Positions 23,490 through 34,692 of a stretch of 64,000 nucleotides of DNA are shown here, piece after piece. The stretch is from Deroplatys truncata (Eukaryota > Arthropoda > Insecta > Mantodea > Mantidae), in contig CM060976.1 of NCBI GenBank assembly GCA_030765065.1, forward strand, positions 56,962,539 through 57,026,538. The letters are read 5' to 3'. The notes beneath the pieces are model-generated. The model worked only from the letters and a program-made list of their open reading frames with translations, had not been told where the DNA came from and searched no databases. A program made the position numbers and the translations under genes. Each line of letters starts with the position of its first letter. Positions within the stretch are counted from its first letter, which is position 1.

Positions 23490-24135
23490 CGGCGATTGCG
23501 TCCCGCGGTCACTTTTATAAGTCAGTTGCGTCTCTGGATTTTTGGTCATACGTCAGTTGCGTCTCTGAAAGATTTGAATTGTTAATTGTTGTTTTCAATT
23601 CCTGGCACAAACAACATTTCCCTTCCCATTTTGCAGACATAGGATTTCCTGTAACACTTTTAATTTAAACCCCACAAATGGATGAACTTTTTTTAGATTA
23701 CGTTGTGTTATGCATACAAATCTAAGAATTGCACACTAAGAAAGAAAGGAAAAAAGGAGAATTTGTATGGTTAAAACAGTAAGTAATTTAAAAATGGTGG
23801 TTAAAAATAAAGGCTTAAAGGTTTCCCCTTCTCACTTGTCATTGACTTCATGGGTCGTGCACAACTGAGAATGAGAAGTATTATGTTTGTCCAGTTTGAC
23901 TTTTATGCTGTATATGACGTAGCAGAAAGCGTTCTAAACAGGGCTTTGTTGTGTCTTGTCGCAGAATGCGTTCTGTAGTGTTTGTCTGTGTCTTATCCAA
24001 GAACCTAAACCTACCCAAGCTACCTAACAGGTAGCTGCGGACGTAACTGACAAATATATAGATATATGTTAAAAACCTCAGACGCAATTGTACTGATTTT
24101 TCCTAAACATGTTTACGTAGACGCAACTGACATAA
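23490..24135. mobile_element. Candidate non-autonomous DNA transposon with subterminal repeats
   Basis: On the left, cgattgcgtc, gtcagttgcgtctctgg (about 23521) and gtcagttgcgtctctga (about 23551) are spaced about 30 bp apart. On the right, the same word appears inverted as gacgtaactgac (about 24040), gacgcaattg (about 24081) and gacgcaactgacataa (about 24121). Inverted clusters of a short word at both ends are typical of transposase-binding subterminal repeats, as in MULE-type elements. No transposase is present and exact ends and target-site duplication are not resolved. Confidence 0.35.
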
Positions 24136-25076
24136 CCCCATTCCGTCATGGGTACTCCACTCACTACTCTTAGCATTGCTAGATTGTTTTCGTTTAGGGA
24201 CTTGTTAAATCTGAAAACCACAATATCAAGATAAAAGACACAGGACATTCTGTGATGCTTAATCCTTCATTGAACCTAGTTTTCGAAACGGGTGTTTAAA
24301 TGCGCTGACTGAGTGTGATACGGCTCTGTGTTTCCTAATTTTTTATTATTAATTATTATTATTATTATTATTATTATTTAAGCTTCGTTGTAAAATTCGT
24401 TTTCCCAAAAATGTATGCCTACATTATAATTGCCTTTAATCTTTTTGCAGAATATCAGAAATATTCCATCCGTGCACAAACGTTCCCAAATTACCACTGT
24501 TACCTTTAATTTTACAGCTAGGAAAAAAATAAAGCAGTTGTGGCATATTTTTGAACACGACTGTATGTTCAAGAGTTATAAAACTAGTCTCATTTTGAGC
24601 CGTCCACGAAATTCTGAGAAGCACTCCTTGTTTACCTGCCCGCAATTCTTTTGTTTGCCTCCAGTTTCCCTCGCTGGTTATACATGCACACAAGGTACGG
24701 TTAGAAATATTCAAGGTGCGAGTGACTGCGTCATGTAAAGTTTACCGAGGTTTTTAAAGTATCTGTTTATATGTGCGTTGCCGTGTCTGTAAAGCACCAC
24801 TTTATTTCCAAGGCTTATTTACTTTGTGGTCAAACTTCTCCTGTAGCGTAAGACTCATCACAGCCTGAGTACTTACACGAGGGTATCCGAAAGGAGGTAA
24901 TTAAAAGGTTAAGTCATCGAAACGCACAAAGTCGGAGTCTATGTATCCTTTTTCCAAATAGAAAACTACAGAGGAGGTAATATGCTTGAGTTCAAAGTAA
25001 AGGAGAGACGGTGCTGGGGGAATGCTAACAAACGGAAAGAAGAAAGAAAGAACGAAAGAGAGATCTGTAGGAACGT
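24136..25076. other. Unassigned sequence with (TTA)n tract
   Basis: A TTA/ATT tract lies at about 24343-24380. A 102-codon plus frame (24430-24738) overlaps a 92-codon minus frame; neither is recognised. A GA-rich stretch (aagaaagaaagaacgaaaga) lies near 25040-25060. Confidence 0.45.
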
Positions 25077-25800
25077 TGTTACGTTTTAATATCGAAATAA
25101 TAGTATATTCTTACGAAGCGGCCCAAGATTATTGGAAGGCCGGCGCCGGGCGGTTGGAGTTAACAAGATAGTTGCCGCCCGCTAGCGTAAACCCAGGCAC
25201 GTTACAGGAAGATAACTAGAACCTTCTTGAAGTTTCTTCTACTCCTTCATCCAGAAGGTGTGTCGAAATAGGTCTAGAACATTTCAGAAGCTTATGGAAA
25301 TATTCCACTGAATATATAAGCGAGCGCTCTCACGGGAATGTGTCAGTCAGTTGCAAGTCAAGCTGAGTGCGAGTCGAGTGTGGGTAGAGTTGATTAGTCA
25401 GTCAGTAAGCGAGTGAGTTAGCGAGTGCATCTCTGGTGCGACATCAAGGGCGAATCTCCGAGCGAGTTGGTGATGGCTGTTGTGACGTGCAATGAATTCT
25501 ACTGCGGAGCGATGGGTCGTGGAGATCTTGTGTTTGACTCCCGAGTGAAGTGAATGGTACGGAGTGAGGAGGCTAGAAGTGAAGGGATGGAAAATTGAAC
25601 TATTTCAGTTTAGTGAAGTGATACTGTGAATGAAGTGAACTGCCAGTGAAATTAACTAGATAAGAACCTAGAATACTGACAGTGAGAATTGAGAGTAGTG
25701 ATAGTTGAAAAACTGAACAAAGTCACAGTACTGTTTTATCCCTACACTGTCGTGCTCTGTGCGTTATTCATAAAACCAATAATACTCTTGTATTTATGCT
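25077..25800 (+). mobile_element. LTR-like element (family Y), short-array copy
   Basis: Begins tgttacgttttaatatcg, has ggcgccgggcggttgg (compare ggcgccgggcagtgc at 50.87 kb), ctagaacatttc, a TATA box at 25313-25320 in tatataagcgagcgc, then gtgcgacatcaaggg and gtgacgtgca blocks that match the 6.9-kb copy. Only one or two units of the agtgaagtgacagtgag word occur at about 25610-25700, where the 6.9-kb copy has the large array. No flanking internal coding region was found, so this may be a solo LTR. The 3' end is approximate. Confidence 0.55.
25313..25320 (+). promoter_or_regulatory. TATA box of LTR-Y
   Basis: tatataag followed by cgagcgctctc, at the same relative place as in the other two copies. 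Confidence 0.55.
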
Positions 25801-25872
25801 AGTAGTTCAACGCAGTGTTACTGCAACTGAGAATAAATCTGCTCATAACATTTTAAAAATACGAAGTGTTAA

Positions 25873-26722
25873 CATTCACATTACTTTCTCTACCTACTAT
25901 AATTTATTTTATACAGCTTCTACAGAATATTCTTACGAAACTTTATTTTTCTGTCTAGTTCATGTTAATCGAGATAAACGTTTACAGGAATAGTTTCATT
26001 ACACGTTTCGTTAAAGGCATAAGGAAGAAAGAGGAGACTGAATCAATAGCAAGATGTTTAAAAACTAGTTGCTACAGTTAGCCTAGAAATTCCACAATTC
26101 CACTTTCTTTCCACGACATCGAGAAAAACAACTGAATAACTACAGTACTTTAAAAATTGACCAAGTGTTGGAAAATTCAAACCAATAACAACGCATATCC
26201 CGGAAATAGCTAATGACACATGAATATATAGAGATCTATGATTTTGTGTAGTGTCTTTTTTCTATTTCTTATGGCTTACCGTTTATGCAAAATTATACAA
26301 AACTCCTTTTGAATGAAGAGGGCTTCATAGGATATTCCCAAAAAATTCAATATAATACATTTTATGTCATGTAAATATCCTAAACATATGGAATTTTTAT
26401 CAAAATCCTTAGAGCCAGTTTTGAGGAAATTGAAAATTTCCAAACACTTACCACGTAAAGGCTATTTTGGGATTTGGGAATTTCTTTGAAAATATTCTTG
26501 TCATATCTTTGGAATATGCTGTACCTAAATATCAAGTTTGGTATTTATGGACATTTTGTTTTGAGTTTGCGATCACATGCGAGCGGCTGGCACGTATTTT
26601 TTCTTAATTTTTAAATCAGGAGTCTCAAAGCTGTACTTCCGGTGAAATCTCGAAATAGAATTGTTGTGTGGAATGCAATATCTACGCTTATACCAAGTAG
26701 ATATGTAGTAGAGAAAGTAAAT
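25873..26722 (-). repeat. R1 repeat copy
   Basis: Reverse-strand copy entered through cacattactttctctaccta and left through gtagtagagaaagtaaa. The diagnostic ataggatattcccaaaaaat, ggctattttgggatttggga and cgaaatagaattgttgtgtg blocks lie between them. Confidence 0.75.
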
Positions 26723-26765
26723 TGTTGTTTCATTATGAAAGAGAGATACAAAACAGGAAAAGTTT

Positions 26766-27180
26766 TTGTATATTTCAAATGAACCTATTACAGAAATTCA
26801 CCGTGATATACTTGAGAGTTTTAAACAACCTGATTGTATCCGGGCTTTTACTCAAATAAATAACGACCTAACGCGGAAATTGGCTGAGAATGGCAGAAAA
26901 TACAGTAAAATTGAATTTCGTAAATTTAAAAAAATTCATAGAGCAGGAATAACAACTTCATTTTGAAATGATTTGCCTAAAAATGTCCGAAAATTTAGTT
27001 TAACGAAGCTAAATTGAAATTTAAAATCTTGGTTATTCATCCAAGATAATGAGCAAACTTTTCATTATGAAAACTATATTTTACGACGGTATGTTATAGA
27101 ACATCGAATGCCTTCTTGGGCACCCTTTGAAACACAAAGAATATTTATAGTAAAACTATAACCGAGGCTTTTCTAGTAAT
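26766..27180 (+). pseudogene. Possible retroelement C-terminal fragment
   Basis: A 66-codon frame ends at a TGA (26964-26966). Reading through it gives NDLPKNVRKFSLTKLN, another stop, then LKSWLF. That recalls the (W)NxLPxxVR...S...K..LK.WL pattern at the C-terminus of many LINE reverse transcriptases, with Trp replaced by the stop. The resemblance is short, and no RT core is visible upstream, where an R1 copy ends. Confidence 0.25.
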
Positions 27181-28437
27181 ATTAGAGAATTCATAAATAA
27201 TTGATACTAATGTGTGTAATGGGCTACCTTGAAGTCACAAATCACAGTTACAAATTTTGGTACGTCTTGTGTTCGACTCCCCAGAGAAGGAAACCTTGGA
27301 GAAGATTTTGGTTATCTGTCGAACCCTTCTGGGGTTTACGCTGGGAAATTGTGCTACCGCATCTACTTGTCTCTATCTCTACCCGACGTGAACCTCCCGA
27401 TAGGCTTGGACTATAGCCCTTACGTTACAGTATGTTACATCTCCACCCAAGAAGAGACAAACTGTCATGAAACTTAGAGCACAATATAGTTTAAAAATAG
27501 GGTATTTTGTATTTTAATTGGCTTCTCAAAGGGACGCAAAGTTGAGATATCTCTTTTTTTAATACTAATAAACGTATATAACCACCAATTAAATTTTTTG
27601 AAGGGCCAGTATTTAAGAAGATAATCAGTTTTTCGTTACTATTAATCGTGAACGTAAACCACTGACACAAATATGATAAACTCTAATTATACTGGTAAAC
27701 TTTAACTTAAACGCTTGATTTTAATACCCAGAAAAAGTAGATTTATTACCAGTTTTCAAAACATCACATTACATACGTTTCAGAGGGGAGAAAGAGGTGA
27801 GGACGATGGAGATGCTGAGAAAGAGGAAATACAATGAAATGTGCGAGAACGACGGATATGGGGGAGATTAAGAAAGTGAAAGATGAGGAGAGAAGAATCT
27901 CTTCATATGACAAAATAACTCGAGTAAAGCTGCGTTCTCTGCTAGTGTTTTAATAATTACTTTTAGCCTTTTACAGGTACAAAGATGGACACACCTAAAA
28001 CAAAACACGAAATTCTACACTGAAGAAGAGCGAAAATGAAATTGTAATATAAAGTTAACACTCCGCTAATTTTCAGCACAGCCGAGCATACTGCTCTATG
28101 CCTAGTAGCGTTGTGAAGTTATTGTGCTGTCTGGAGCAGATTTTCCTCCCTTAAGTATCGTATATCAGCATCTCCTTTATGTTTAGCTTCCTACACACTT
28201 GGTGCAAGTCGTGTGGGTTCATTTGTTTTCGTTGGTAACATACGGAGCGTAAATGACACATGAGCTAACCCTTGCATAGTTGACAAACGATACTATGATT
28301 AGCGTTAACCAACCAGAATAAATTGCTTTAATGTAAAGTCAGGAAGTTAGAAATAAACTGACAATTCCAATGAACACAGTAATGAATTCAATAATATATT
28401 ATTACTAAAGTAAAACTGTCTTAGTTGAAAGCACATG
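27181..28437. other. Unassigned sequence
   Basis: No recognised gene. A 71-codon and an 82-codon frame overlap at 27201-27477 in a locally GC-richer patch with no known motif. Confidence 0.4.
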
Positions 28438-29620
28438 GAACGGAGTAAGATGGCTCAGGTGCCAACGTCTGTGGCCTGCATTCGGAGGGTCCCAGGTTCA
28501 AATCCCGTAGGCCAACCAATCTGACTGTTTTTTCGTGGTTTCGCTCAGTCGGCAAAGGTAAATACCGGATTGGATTATTAATATCACGACCCAAAATTCC
28601 AGCTTAGATCTAGAATAATATTAATAATGAAAATAGATGGTAATAGCGAATGCTCTGCCATCTGTCCACAGAACATGAAATCAGGTAGACTGATGGCTAA
28701 GTGCCATCTGGCAGCACGTGTAGAATCAGAGACACAATTGCCTAGCTCTAAGGTCTTTGTAAACACGTGTCGAAGCTCCCATTGCCTAGCACGTCACATA
28801 TAGAAGCAGAGGTACAGTTGCCTAGCACTGAGGTCTCTGTATACACTGTCGAAACTGCCATCTGTCTTTCAAGTATAGAAACAGAGGTACAATTGCCTAG
28901 CACTGAGGTATCTCTGGACACTGTCGAAGCTCCGTCTGTTCGTCACGTATAGAAACAGAGGTACAGTTGCCTAACACTAAGGTATTTGTGGACACTGTCG
29001 AAGCTGTGTCTACCCGTCACGTATAGAAGCACCGGTACAGTTGCCTAGCACTAAAGTATCTGTGGACACTGTCAAAGCTGCGTCTAATATAGAATCAGAG
29101 GTACAGTTGCCTAGCACTGAGATCTCTGTGTGCACTGTCGAAACTGCTATCTGTCTCTCCAGTACAGAAGCACCGGTGCAGTTGCCTAGCACTAAGGAAT
29201 CCGTGGACACTGTCGAAGCTGCCATCTGCCCGTCATGTATAGGAGCAGAGTTACAGTTGCCTAACACTAAAATATCTGTGGACACTGTCGAAGTTGCAAT
29301 ATGCCCGTCACGTAAAGAAGCAGAGGTACAGTTGCCTAACACTAAGGTATCTGTGGACACTGTCGAAGTTGCAATATGCCCGTCACGTAAAGAAGCAGAG
29401 GTACAGTTGTCTAGCACTAAGGTCTCTGTGGACACTGTCGAAGCTGCCATCTGCCCGTCATGTATAGAAGCAAAGGTATAATTGCCGAGCACGAAGGCTC
29501 TTTGGACATATGCCGAAGCAATATAGTAGGTACAGGGGTGAGATCTAGAAGTTGTGTGCCACACACCGAGCTACGAGGTATCTTAACGGATCCTTAGTTA
29601 AAGCGACGTAAAATAAATAG
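28438..29620 (+). mobile_element. tRNA-derived SINE (short family, VNTR-bearing copy)
   Basis: A family-A-like head (gtaagatggctcaggtgcca, box B aggttcaaatcccgtaggcc) is followed by ttttttcgtggtttcgctca and aataccggattggatt, then a unique middle (gatggtaatagcgaatgctc, tccacagaacatgaaatcag gtagactgatgg). A 75-bp tandem array follows, and then a 3' end ggtgagatctagaag ... agcgacgtaaaataaata. The copy at 62.8-63.25 kb has the same order of parts with a single array unit, which shows that all parts belong to one element. Confidence 0.75.
28725..29505 (+). repeat. 75-bp tandem array inside a SINE
   Basis: Ten to eleven units of about 75 bp with the landmarks acagttgcctagcactaagg, tctctgtggacactgtcgaa, gctgccatctgcccgtca and tatagaagcagaggt. 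One unit near 29041-29105 is about 10 bp shorter. Units at about 29250-29400 are nearly identical, so homogenisation or unequal exchange was fairly recent there. Because 75 is a multiple of three and the unit lacks stops in some frames, it produces open frames of 146 (plus) and 184 codons (minus). I do not call either a gene. Confidence 0.95.
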
Positions 29621-30324
29621 AGGAAAATTTGAATATTTCGTGTTCTAGAACCTTCTAGTTTTGGAACCTTGAAAACGAAAAAAGCTAAAACGTAATCTGC
29701 GGATCTGGATGTTAGAGCTCATGATCGGTGAATATTGTGTGTGACGGGGAGTGAAAGGGGTGCGGGAGTCTCTGTAGTATAGAATTTCCCATCCTGTGTT
29801 CCTGCGTTCGATATTCGATACCTGAATGGGAGTTTTCCCATGCAGGAAAGTCTGAACGGTTCGGCCATTTGTTGAACAACTTGATTCAGAAGTAGCAGTT
29901 ACTGGTCTACCAAACCGCACTAAGAAGGCATGCTGAAAAGAGATAGGAAAAACTAGCCATAGGCTCAGTTAAAAATTTCAAAATACCAGCCCTACAAATT
30001 TGCACTAGAACGATCATATGGGTATTTTCATAATCCGTTTCACAAGTAACGCGCTGATGTAGAGAGTGCATTGTTTTACAGCACAGCAGTTATAAGTAGG
30101 GTTCAAATCGGGACCCGGTGTGCATTGCGGGGTTACAGGTATAGCGTAAATAAAGCTAACAGAATGTTTACTCAGTGACATTGAATAAGGTCGCTTAGGC
30201 ACCCAAAGTTCCAACTTCCCAGTCTTAGTTATAAGTATTGTTTAACGCAAGACCCTGGAACTGTCACTTCTTCTAAGTTGCAAAAGAGTACAATACCCCC
30301 TAGAAAACTTCCGACGAGTCAGAT
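29621..30324. other. Unassigned sequence
   Basis: No recognised gene. A 91-codon minus frame (29645-29920) is preceded on that strand by a cttttcag-like splice-acceptor string. I see no partner exon or family motif. Confidence 0.35.
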
Positions 30325-30337
30325 TTAATTATGCTAA

Positions 30338-30900
30338 CCGAGCGGGATAGCTCAGGCGGTAACGTCGTGGCTCGCATTCGAGAGGTCGTGGGTTCTATTC
30401 CCGCGGCCGACCTTCCTGACCTATGGGTTGTTTCGGAGGTTTTCCCAGGTCACTAGGCGAATGCTGGGAAGGATCATTACATCTCCCGAATGTCCTGTCC
30501 CTCATTTCACCTCGATTCTCATTTTACTTCACCTTCTACCTGCTTGGTCTCTTTCAGGGTTGCAAGTGTCGGCGGGAAGTCTCGGCATGTGCATGGCAAG
30601 GGAAAATTATGCTCTGAGTAAACCGTCGTCCCCCCGGAAAGGCGGCGGTCTCCGGGTTCTTGGGCCCACAGGGGATAGGTAAGCCCACAGGGGGAGGGGA
30701 GCTCGCTGCACCAGCTGCCATCCGGGGAGTTTAAACGGTAGAGACCCTGCCCTCTGCTGTCGTACCTCCTGGTCCGGCCATCCTCTGTCTCCTCTCACCT
30801 CATCCCTCCCTCCCAGGGGTGTCCCGTCAGGGGCTTAGGCACAGGAGATCTGCATAGGTCGAGGTGCTAAGTTTCCTCCGCTCCTAGTCCTATCCTATCC
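30338..30900 (+). mobile_element. tRNA-derived SINE family A copy, perfect target-site duplication
   Basis: Head ccgagcgggatagctcaggc, box B gggttctattcccgcggccg, body ggttttcccaggtcactagg cgaatgctgggaagg, pyrimidine tract, gtgtcggcgggaagtctcgg, and an end in tcctagtcctatcctatcc. Both sides carry the identical 13-bp ttaattatgctaa (30325-30337 and 30901-30913). The insertion looks relatively young and complete. Confidence 0.93.
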
Positions 30901-30913
30901 TTAATTATGCTAA

Positions 30914-31269
30914 TGAGGCCCTGTGATACACATGCAACAGGTAAATACCGGATATGTCGTTTTGGAAATATCTTTGGCATCATGCCAAGTGACACATGAC
31001 GGTTACTGACGGATGTCAATTCCTTTGAGGTGAATTAAGTAGGCAATTCTTATTTTATATAGAAGGAAATGGGCCTTCGTCCTCTGACACTGGAGAGAAA
31101 AGTCACGGCTAGATGTGGAAAGCACTATCTCGGTAAGAAACGTAAGATTGGATTTAGAGTATCTTGCTGTTATGTTTATATATAAATACTCAAGAACCTA
31201 TATGAACGGTTCTTTTGGAACGGTTATTTGGAACCTACAACTTTCTTGGAACTGGTACTGAAAATGAAA
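30914..31269. other. Unassigned sequence
   Basis: Nothing recognised in these 350 bases. Confidence 0.5.
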
Positions 31270-31533
31270 GTTTCATTTATGGACGCTCTCTAACTACTAT
31301 GGTCTCATTCTATATTGGGCATGAAAGACCGGAAATTTTGCTCAGAGGCCTCTTTATTAGGCTTGGGGTCTTTTACGTGCCGTAAATCTACTCCACGGGC
31401 CAGCGGCTTTATTGCCCTTCCGAAGGAAGCCATGCTAAGGATTTTTGCGCCCGAAAAAACACATGGCCTCCGCCGGGTTTGAACCTGCACCTCGGAAACT
31501 AGAAGCTAGCATGGTACCCCATACCATGGAGGA
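31270..31533 (-). mobile_element. tRNA-related SINE family C copy
   Basis: On the minus strand the tRNA-like head (tcctccatggtatggggtac, box B caggttcaaacccggcggag) is followed by aaaatccttagcatggcttc cttcggaaggg, gtagatttacggcacgtaaa, aggcctctgagcaaaatttc, and an end gaccatagtagttagagagc gtccataaa. The order is the same in copies at 51.3 and 57.5 kb. Confidence 0.7.
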
Positions 31534-32004
31534 AGACGAACTTGAACCGTTGGAACTATTGCTAAAGATAACCATTTTCCCCACCTTTGGTGCTCACCAC
31601 TTCTCGCACCATACTCCCCGCTATCCAAGCTGTCATATATGAATGGATTTAGCAGTTATGCAGTAGGCCCTCGTCCTTCTTGGACTATGCAGCACAGAGT
31701 TTAAAATGTTTTCTTTCAATAGCACTGCAATAATAAGGCAAACAACTTGTTTACGGTCGATACATTATCTATTTATTACTAAAGTATTTAACAATAATTT
31801 ATTTTTATTTAAACATCTTGCTTGATACAAAATACTGCGAGAAACTAAAAGAGCACACAGGATTATATCAAAGTGAAAAGTTAAAAAATAAAATTACAGT
31901 AACTGAAGCTGTTATATAAATATACAAAAGAATCTGTAAATATATCACAGCTTTTAGGAAATTAAGAAACATCAAGTTTTAGAGAACAAAAGGCTTGCTT
32001 TAAA
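31534..32004. other. Unassigned AT-rich sequence
   Basis: No gene or recognised repeat. Confidence 0.5.
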
Positions 32005-32530
32005 GAAATTGTGTTTTTTTAATTTTTAGGTGGTACATTTTCGTCTATCGCTTAACGTTTACCAGTTGTACAAATTGATGCAAAATTCCTTCCGAATAAA
32101 GAGGACTTCCTAGGCTATTCCTTGAAATTGAAAGAAATACATTTTCTCATGAAACTATTTTGCACATATGTGGTATGTTAATCAAAGTTGTTAGGCATTT
32201 TTTTATAAAATCAACATTTTCGAAAAATGTTCCATATAAAGGGTATAGTTGTGGGTGGGGGATTTTCTTGAAAATCTTCGTGTTGCATTCTTGGAAGATA
32301 CTGCACTCAAATTCCAAATTTACTGTTTATTTGACTTTTTATTTTTAAGTTATGCTACTCACAGTCACACAGAAACATACTCACATTCACTTATATGCTT
32401 CCAAAAATGCTTTATTTGCATTCAGAGCGCCTCAAAACATGTATTTACGATGAAATCTCGATACCGAACTTTTGGGTGGAATGCAATATCTTCTCTACCT
32501 ACTATGTGCATGGTAGAGAAAGTAAAAATA
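32005..32530 (-). repeat. R1 repeat copy, partial
   Basis: Reverse-strand copy lacking the 3' third. It contains cgtctatcgcttaacgttta ccagttgt, gtaaagggtatag, aagttatgctactcacagtc, and ends in the complete hairpin cttctctacctactatgtgc atggtagagaaagtaaaaa. The Harbinger element begins soon after. Confidence 0.75.
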
Positions 32531-32741
32531 GTTTTGTTGTATTGTGTGGTATTAATAAAAGAGAGACATGACTTAAAACTCGCAATTTCTGAGTCATGAC
32601 TCGCTTCCGTATTAATAAAACGCAACGACTCAAGCTTTAGCATAACCTTCGACTTTTCAATGACTCAACCCCTCCTTCTAGCGAGTCACGGCTCTAGCTG
32701 TGGTATTAATAAAACGGAACCATGACTTCACTTTAAGAGCC

Positions 32742-34505
32742 ATGGCTTATGATTTCTTAAGCCACCTCAGTAGCTGTCTCAAACTTGAAGGCGATGGCTC
32801 AGTTGCAAGTGAACGTCAACCTGAGAAAAGAAAATACTATAAAATGCGCCGGGATTCTGAAGACTACAATTATAAACAACTTTACAGGTTTGAGAAAGAA
32901 AACGTGAAGTTGTTTGCCTGGCATTTCCTTCCGGAAAATGTGGAGACAAGAGGAAAGACACTTACTAGAGATGGAAAAATAAGAATGTTTCTACGCTGCA
33001 TTGGGGATCCTGGATTCCAGTGTGGCGTGGCAGAGGACGTTGGCGTTTCACATGGTACAGTTTCAAATATATTTTCGGAACTTTCTTCTCGCATTAAACA
33101 AAAATCGAGAAACTGGAAGAAATTCCCAGCAACCACTGCAGTACTACAAGCTGCTAAATTTGATTGGCAGCAAAATTACACGTTTTCGGATGAGGCAGTA
33201 TTTTTAACACTTAAATGATATCAGTCAAATTATATAATATAAAAATATAATAACAGCACGCCTAAACGCAATGTGTGTATAATATAATATATAAAATGTA
33301 TGTAACAGTCATTGTATTGTGTTTATATTATTATGTACATGTATAACAATGTTATGTGAATGTATTACGTAATTTAACAATGTAGGAGCTGTGAGAATAG
33401 AAGCCGAAAGTTGCTAACAATGAGGTAACCTTGAGGCAATAATGAATTAGAAAGTTTAATAATGCTACCAATAATTCTTGAAACAATAACGTAATATTTA
33501 AAACAGTTTATAAACAGCCAATCAAAAACTAGAAAAAGCTTTAAGTTAAATAAAAGTATTCTATTGTAGTAGAATTAGCCAATCAGAGACTTGGAATATA
33601 GTAAAGTACAAATTTAAGCGGTAGAAGCCAGACGCTACTAGACAGGGTTCCCGAGCAGTTCGATACGTATTCAGTTTGAGACATATAAAATTCATTACGG
33701 CGTGAATAATATAAAGTTTACGTGTTAAAAAGTACAAGTAACAATAATCTCACAACTCTACAGTACGATATATCAGTGAAGTGTTATTTAATCGTGTGAA
33801 AGATTAATAAAACGAAGTTAAATACCATTATAATTTGTGAAAGCCTTCATTCTTTAGCCGCACCAACCCCTGCTAAGAGATACATGTTTCTGCAAATTAC
33901 TAATGACGCAGCCGAGGGAAAATATATAATATTTAAATAACCATTAAAAATACAAAGTTGATTTTTAAACGTGGGGGCGATGGCCACCGTAAAAGTGAAC
34001 TTGGGGCGAAGGCCACCGGAAACTTTGTAACGTGCGTGGTCTAAACAACTTCAAGTTTGGCTCTCCAACAGCAGCAATACATCTACTTCACTGATGCTAT
34101 TGGCGCAATACCCATGTACTGATTAAGAAATCTCATGTGCATGGTGACGAATTTATTAATATAAAAGGGGTTGGCAGTATAAACATCCAGGCCATGTGTA
34201 ATGCAAAGGTAAACTTTACTAGCGTAAATATAAAATGGCCCGGATCTGTAGACGATGCTCGCATATGGAGAAATTCTTTTACCTGCCGGGTAATGACTGG
34301 GAATACTGCAGATGCGCTAATGCTTGGAGATGTTGGTTATGGTACTGCACCGTGACTCATGACCCCATACAACTGCAGAAGAAAGCTCATACAATAGCAG
34401 TGAGCAGGCTATTATAGAACGATGCTTTGGCCAGCTAAAGCAGCGTTTCCCTACCCTTCAAAACAAGATATGTGCTACAGAGAAGATATTGGTTGAAAAT
34501 TAACA
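32742..34505 (+). pseudogene. PIF/Harbinger transposase, split by a solo LTR
   Basis: The N-terminal part (32742-33190; ATG 32742 chosen because the earlier ATG at 32700 lies in the putative terminal repeat) reads YRFEKENVKLFAWHF, TLTRDGKIRMFLRCIGDPGF QCGVAEDVGVSHGTVSNIFS and WKKFPAT, the helix-turn-helix and LRFL-like region of Harbinger. It stops at the LTR after NYTFS. Beyond the LTR (from 34091) it resumes as DAIGAI, then VHGDEFINIKGVGSINIQAM CNA, WPGSVDDARIWRNS, LGDVGYGTAP, a TGA in place of the usual Trp, LMTPYN, and finally AIIERCFGQLKQRFPTLQNK. The first catalytic Asp position is lost (GAIP), and the segment between LMTPYN and ERCFG is shortened. Inactive. Confidence 0.85.
33191..34090 (+). 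mobile_element. Solo LTR, family X, inside the Harbinger transposase
   Basis: Begins tgaggcagtatttttaacac and ends ctacttca; the same start and end words occur in the LTRs at 35.4-36.4 and 39.9-40.9 kb. It carries two agccaatca (CCAAT-type) motifs near 33515 and 33578 and a direct repeat ggggcgatggccaccg / ggggcgaaggccaccg near 33972-34020. Flanks cgga (33187-33190) and ctga (34091-34094) are a possible 4-bp target duplication. No internal region follows, so it is a solo LTR. Confidence 0.8.
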
Positions 34506-34692
34506 GTTGAATGTACTTTATTCCCTATTAATTGTTGTGAAATGTATTTGAATTATTTTACGTTATTGCAACCTCTCAAAAATAGCAGAGAGTTTTGTAA
34601 CCTTGAATTGTTTCATAAAACAGGCCTTTTTTTAGTAGCATCAATAAACTACAGAATAATCGAAAGTCATCCTTACTATTCTTATCTCTTAA

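Noticed and set aside
29010-29564. 184-codon and 146-codon repetitive ORFs on opposite strands
   Set aside because: Both are produced by the 75-bp tandem array (a multiple of three) inside a SINE; the sister copy has only one unit and no such frame.
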